Shown piece by piece: positions 6,763-7,530 of a stretch of 7,530 bases of DNA (its first letter is position 1; the number at the start of each line of letters is the position of its first letter). The notes under the pieces are model-generated. The model worked only from the letters and a program-made list of their open reading frames with translations. It did no database searches and was not told the DNA's origin. Source of the stretch: JAGLTA01 sp034660735 (GTDB lineage Bacteria > Patescibacteriota > Patescibacteriia > JAACEG01); assembly GCA_034660735.1 (NCBI GenBank), contig JAYEJQ010000074.1, positions 1-7,530 on the forward strand. The letters run 5' to 3'. A program made the position numbers and the translations under genes.

Positions 6763-6784
6763 ATAAATTTAAACCTAAATTTAT
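6763..6784 (+). promoter_or_regulatory. Dyad overlapping the hicB start codon, possible operator
   Basis: Nine-base arms ATAAATTTA (6763-6771) and TAAATTTAT (6776-6784) form a perfect inverted repeat around AACC. It lies between the predicted transcription start and the first two bases of the hicB ATG. It could be an autoregulatory operator or an mRNA hairpin that hides the start codon. The arms are pure A/T, so a chance dyad in AT-rich sequence is possible. Confidence 0.35.
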
Positions 6785-7031
6785 GCGTATTTATACTTTT
6801 CGGACTATTATAGAACCTGATAAAGACAATACTTTTCACGGCTATGTCCCTTCTTTGCCCGGCTGTCATACTTGTGGAGATACTTTAAAAGAAACAAAAA
6901 AAAATTTAAAAGAGGCAATCAAGTGTCATGTGCAGGGACTTTTAATTGACGGGGAACAAATCCCACGGGAAGATGATAATTTTCAACTTGTCCAAACTTT
7001 TACTGAAAAAGAATTTGCTTTTAATCGCTAA
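6783..7031 (+). CDS. hicB: HicB family antitoxin (short form)
   Basis: This 82-residue protein binds and neutralises the HicA mRNA interferase. It shows the HicB core: strand YTFRTIIEPDKDNTFHGYVP, the hallmark PSLPGCHTCGDTLKETKKN (about 23-41), then helix EAIKCHVQGLLIDGEQIPRE (about 44-63). This matches the family pattern 'YVPxLPGCHTxGDTxEEAxxNxxEAIxxxLExLxxxGExIP'. The C-terminal RHH or HTH domain that many HicB proteins use for autorepression is absent, as in short family members. The antitoxin gene comes first and lies eight bases before hicA, so the two should be cotranscribed from the promoter at 6725-6753. No Shine-Dalgarno is present; the ATG is part of an inverted repeat. Confidence 0.93.
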   Translation: MRIYTFRTIIEPDKDNTFHGYVPSLPGCHTCGDTLKETKKNLKEAIKCHVQGLLIDGEQIPREDDNFQLVQTFTEKEFAFNR

Positions 7032-7039
7032 ACTTTATT

Positions 7040-7270
7040 ATGCCAAAACTTCCTGTTCTAAAATCCAATGAATTAGTTAAAATTTTAAACAAAATGGGGT
7101 TTTACAAACATCATCAGGTTGGCAGTCATGCTCAGTTTAAGCATACTGATAAAAGAAGAACCACAATTCCTATTCATTCTGGAAAAGATATCCGCGCGGG
7201 AACTCTTAAATCTATTCTAAGAGATATAGAACTTTCAACCGAAAAATTTATAACTTTCCTGAAAAAATAA
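7040..7270 (+). CDS. hicA: HicA family toxin, mRNA interferase
   Basis: This 76-residue protein has the small double-stranded-RNA-binding-like fold of HicA, which cleaves mRNA and stops growth when free of HicB. Landmarks are LPVLKSNELVKILNKMGF (helix 1), VGSHAQFKH with the catalytic His30, the basic strand KRRTTIPIH, and GKDIRAGTLKSILRDIELS (about 48-66), matching the family GTLrsILrqagis motif. The length is normal and the key His is present, so the toxin looks intact. It follows hicB by eight bases and is followed after 40 bases by an intrinsic terminator. No Shine-Dalgarno precedes the ATG, so translation may depend on hicB read-through or A/U-rich context. Confidence 0.94.
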   Translation: MPKLPVLKSNELVKILNKMGFYKHHQVGSHAQFKHTDKRRTTIPIHSGKDIRAGTLKSILRDIELSTEKFITFLKK

Positions 7271-7310
7271 TTTACTCTTTTGATTTTTCTGCAAATTGCA
7301 ATAAACTTTT

Positions 7311-7331
7311 CCGCCAATTCGGCGGTTTTTT
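7311..7331 (+). terminator. Intrinsic terminator of hicB-hicA
   Basis: CCGCC (7311-7315) and GGCGG (7321-7325) form an all-GC stem around AATTC, followed directly by six T (7326-7331). It lies 40 bases after the hicA stop on the same strand and is the clearest terminator in the window. Confidence 0.85.
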
Positions 7332-7464
7332 AGACCGCGAGAATTATATCAGCGAATTAGTAAACATACGCAAAAATGACAAAAAAGGCGACAACCCTTA
7401 TTTGTGTCAACTACTTATACACTACCACAAAACTGCTTTAAAATCAATAAACTCATTAAATAAA

Positions 7465-7498
7465 AAACAGTATAATATCACTAAATATCATACTGTTT
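7465..7498 (-). terminator. AT-rich hairpin, possible terminator of a leftward gene beyond the window
   Basis: The arms 7465-7478 and 7485-7498 pair at 13 of 14 positions around CACTAA. On the − strand the stem runs into six T (complement of 7462-7467, partly in the stem) and then more A/T, as expected for a terminator of a leftward gene starting right of 7530. The stem has few G-C pairs, and TATAAT occurs in it on the + strand, so an operator or promoter dyad is an alternative. The remaining 7332-7530 sequence shows no gene I can support. Confidence 0.35.
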
Positions 7499-7530
7499 AA
7501 TATTCCCATTGACTATTTCAATATAAAATC

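Noticed and set aside
132..7270. Recoded TGA (code 25, as in Gracilibacteria and Absconditabacteria)
   Set aside because: All seven genes are full length without in-frame TGA, and Gly is encoded by GGN codons.
7376..7441. 21-codon + strand frame after the hicBA terminator
   Set aside because: It is too short, has no ribosome binding site or promoter, and matches no known peptide.

Overview
The window is strongly AT-rich and carries seven supportable protein genes. Five lie on the − strand (DNA translocase, RodZ-like HTH membrane protein, GGDEF protein, CAP-domain membrane protein, sortase) and two on the + strand (a HicB/HicA toxin-antitoxin pair). Lysine-, asparagine- and isoleucine-rich proteins, a bitopic HTH protein with an extracellular Ig-like domain beside FtsK, a membrane-anchored CAP protein, a compact sortase and a short HicB-HicA pair together suggest a member of the Candidate Phyla Radiation (Patescibacteria, most like Parcubacteria). 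This assignment is inferred from gene content and composition only; a low-GC Gram-positive is the main alternative. No gene contains an in-frame TGA, the stops used are TAA (six) and TAG (one), and glycine is encoded normally, so the standard bacterial code fits.

Layout from left to right. Positions 1-131 hold two adjacent palindromic elements downstream of the GGDEF gene. Positions 132-4226 read leftward as a likely operon, ftsK then the RodZ-like gene then the GGDEF gene, with gaps of 54 and 30 bases. A good sigma70-type promoter (TTGTTA, 17 bases, TATAAT) precedes ftsK. A 7-bp tandem repeat and an extended -10 lie in the ftsK/RodZ-like gap. Positions 4353-5735 encode the CAP protein, whose extended -10 is so close to the ATG that the mRNA would be leaderless. 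A low-complexity purine tract and a perfect 15-bp hairpin separate it from the sortase (5995-6687). A 95-base divergent region then holds a near-consensus promoter (TTGACA, 17 bases, TACAAT) driving hicB-hicA rightward, which end at a clear intrinsic terminator (7311-7331). The last 200 bases are non-coding as far as I can see, with one AT-rich hairpin that could end a leftward gene beyond the window.

Functionally the leftward block is about the cell envelope and division. FtsK moves chromosome ends through the septum, the RodZ-like protein links cytoplasm and surface, and the CAP protein and sortase act outside the membrane. A soluble GGDEF protein closing the ftsK operon hints at nucleotide second-messenger signalling. 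None of the seven genes has a recognisable Shine-Dalgarno sequence.
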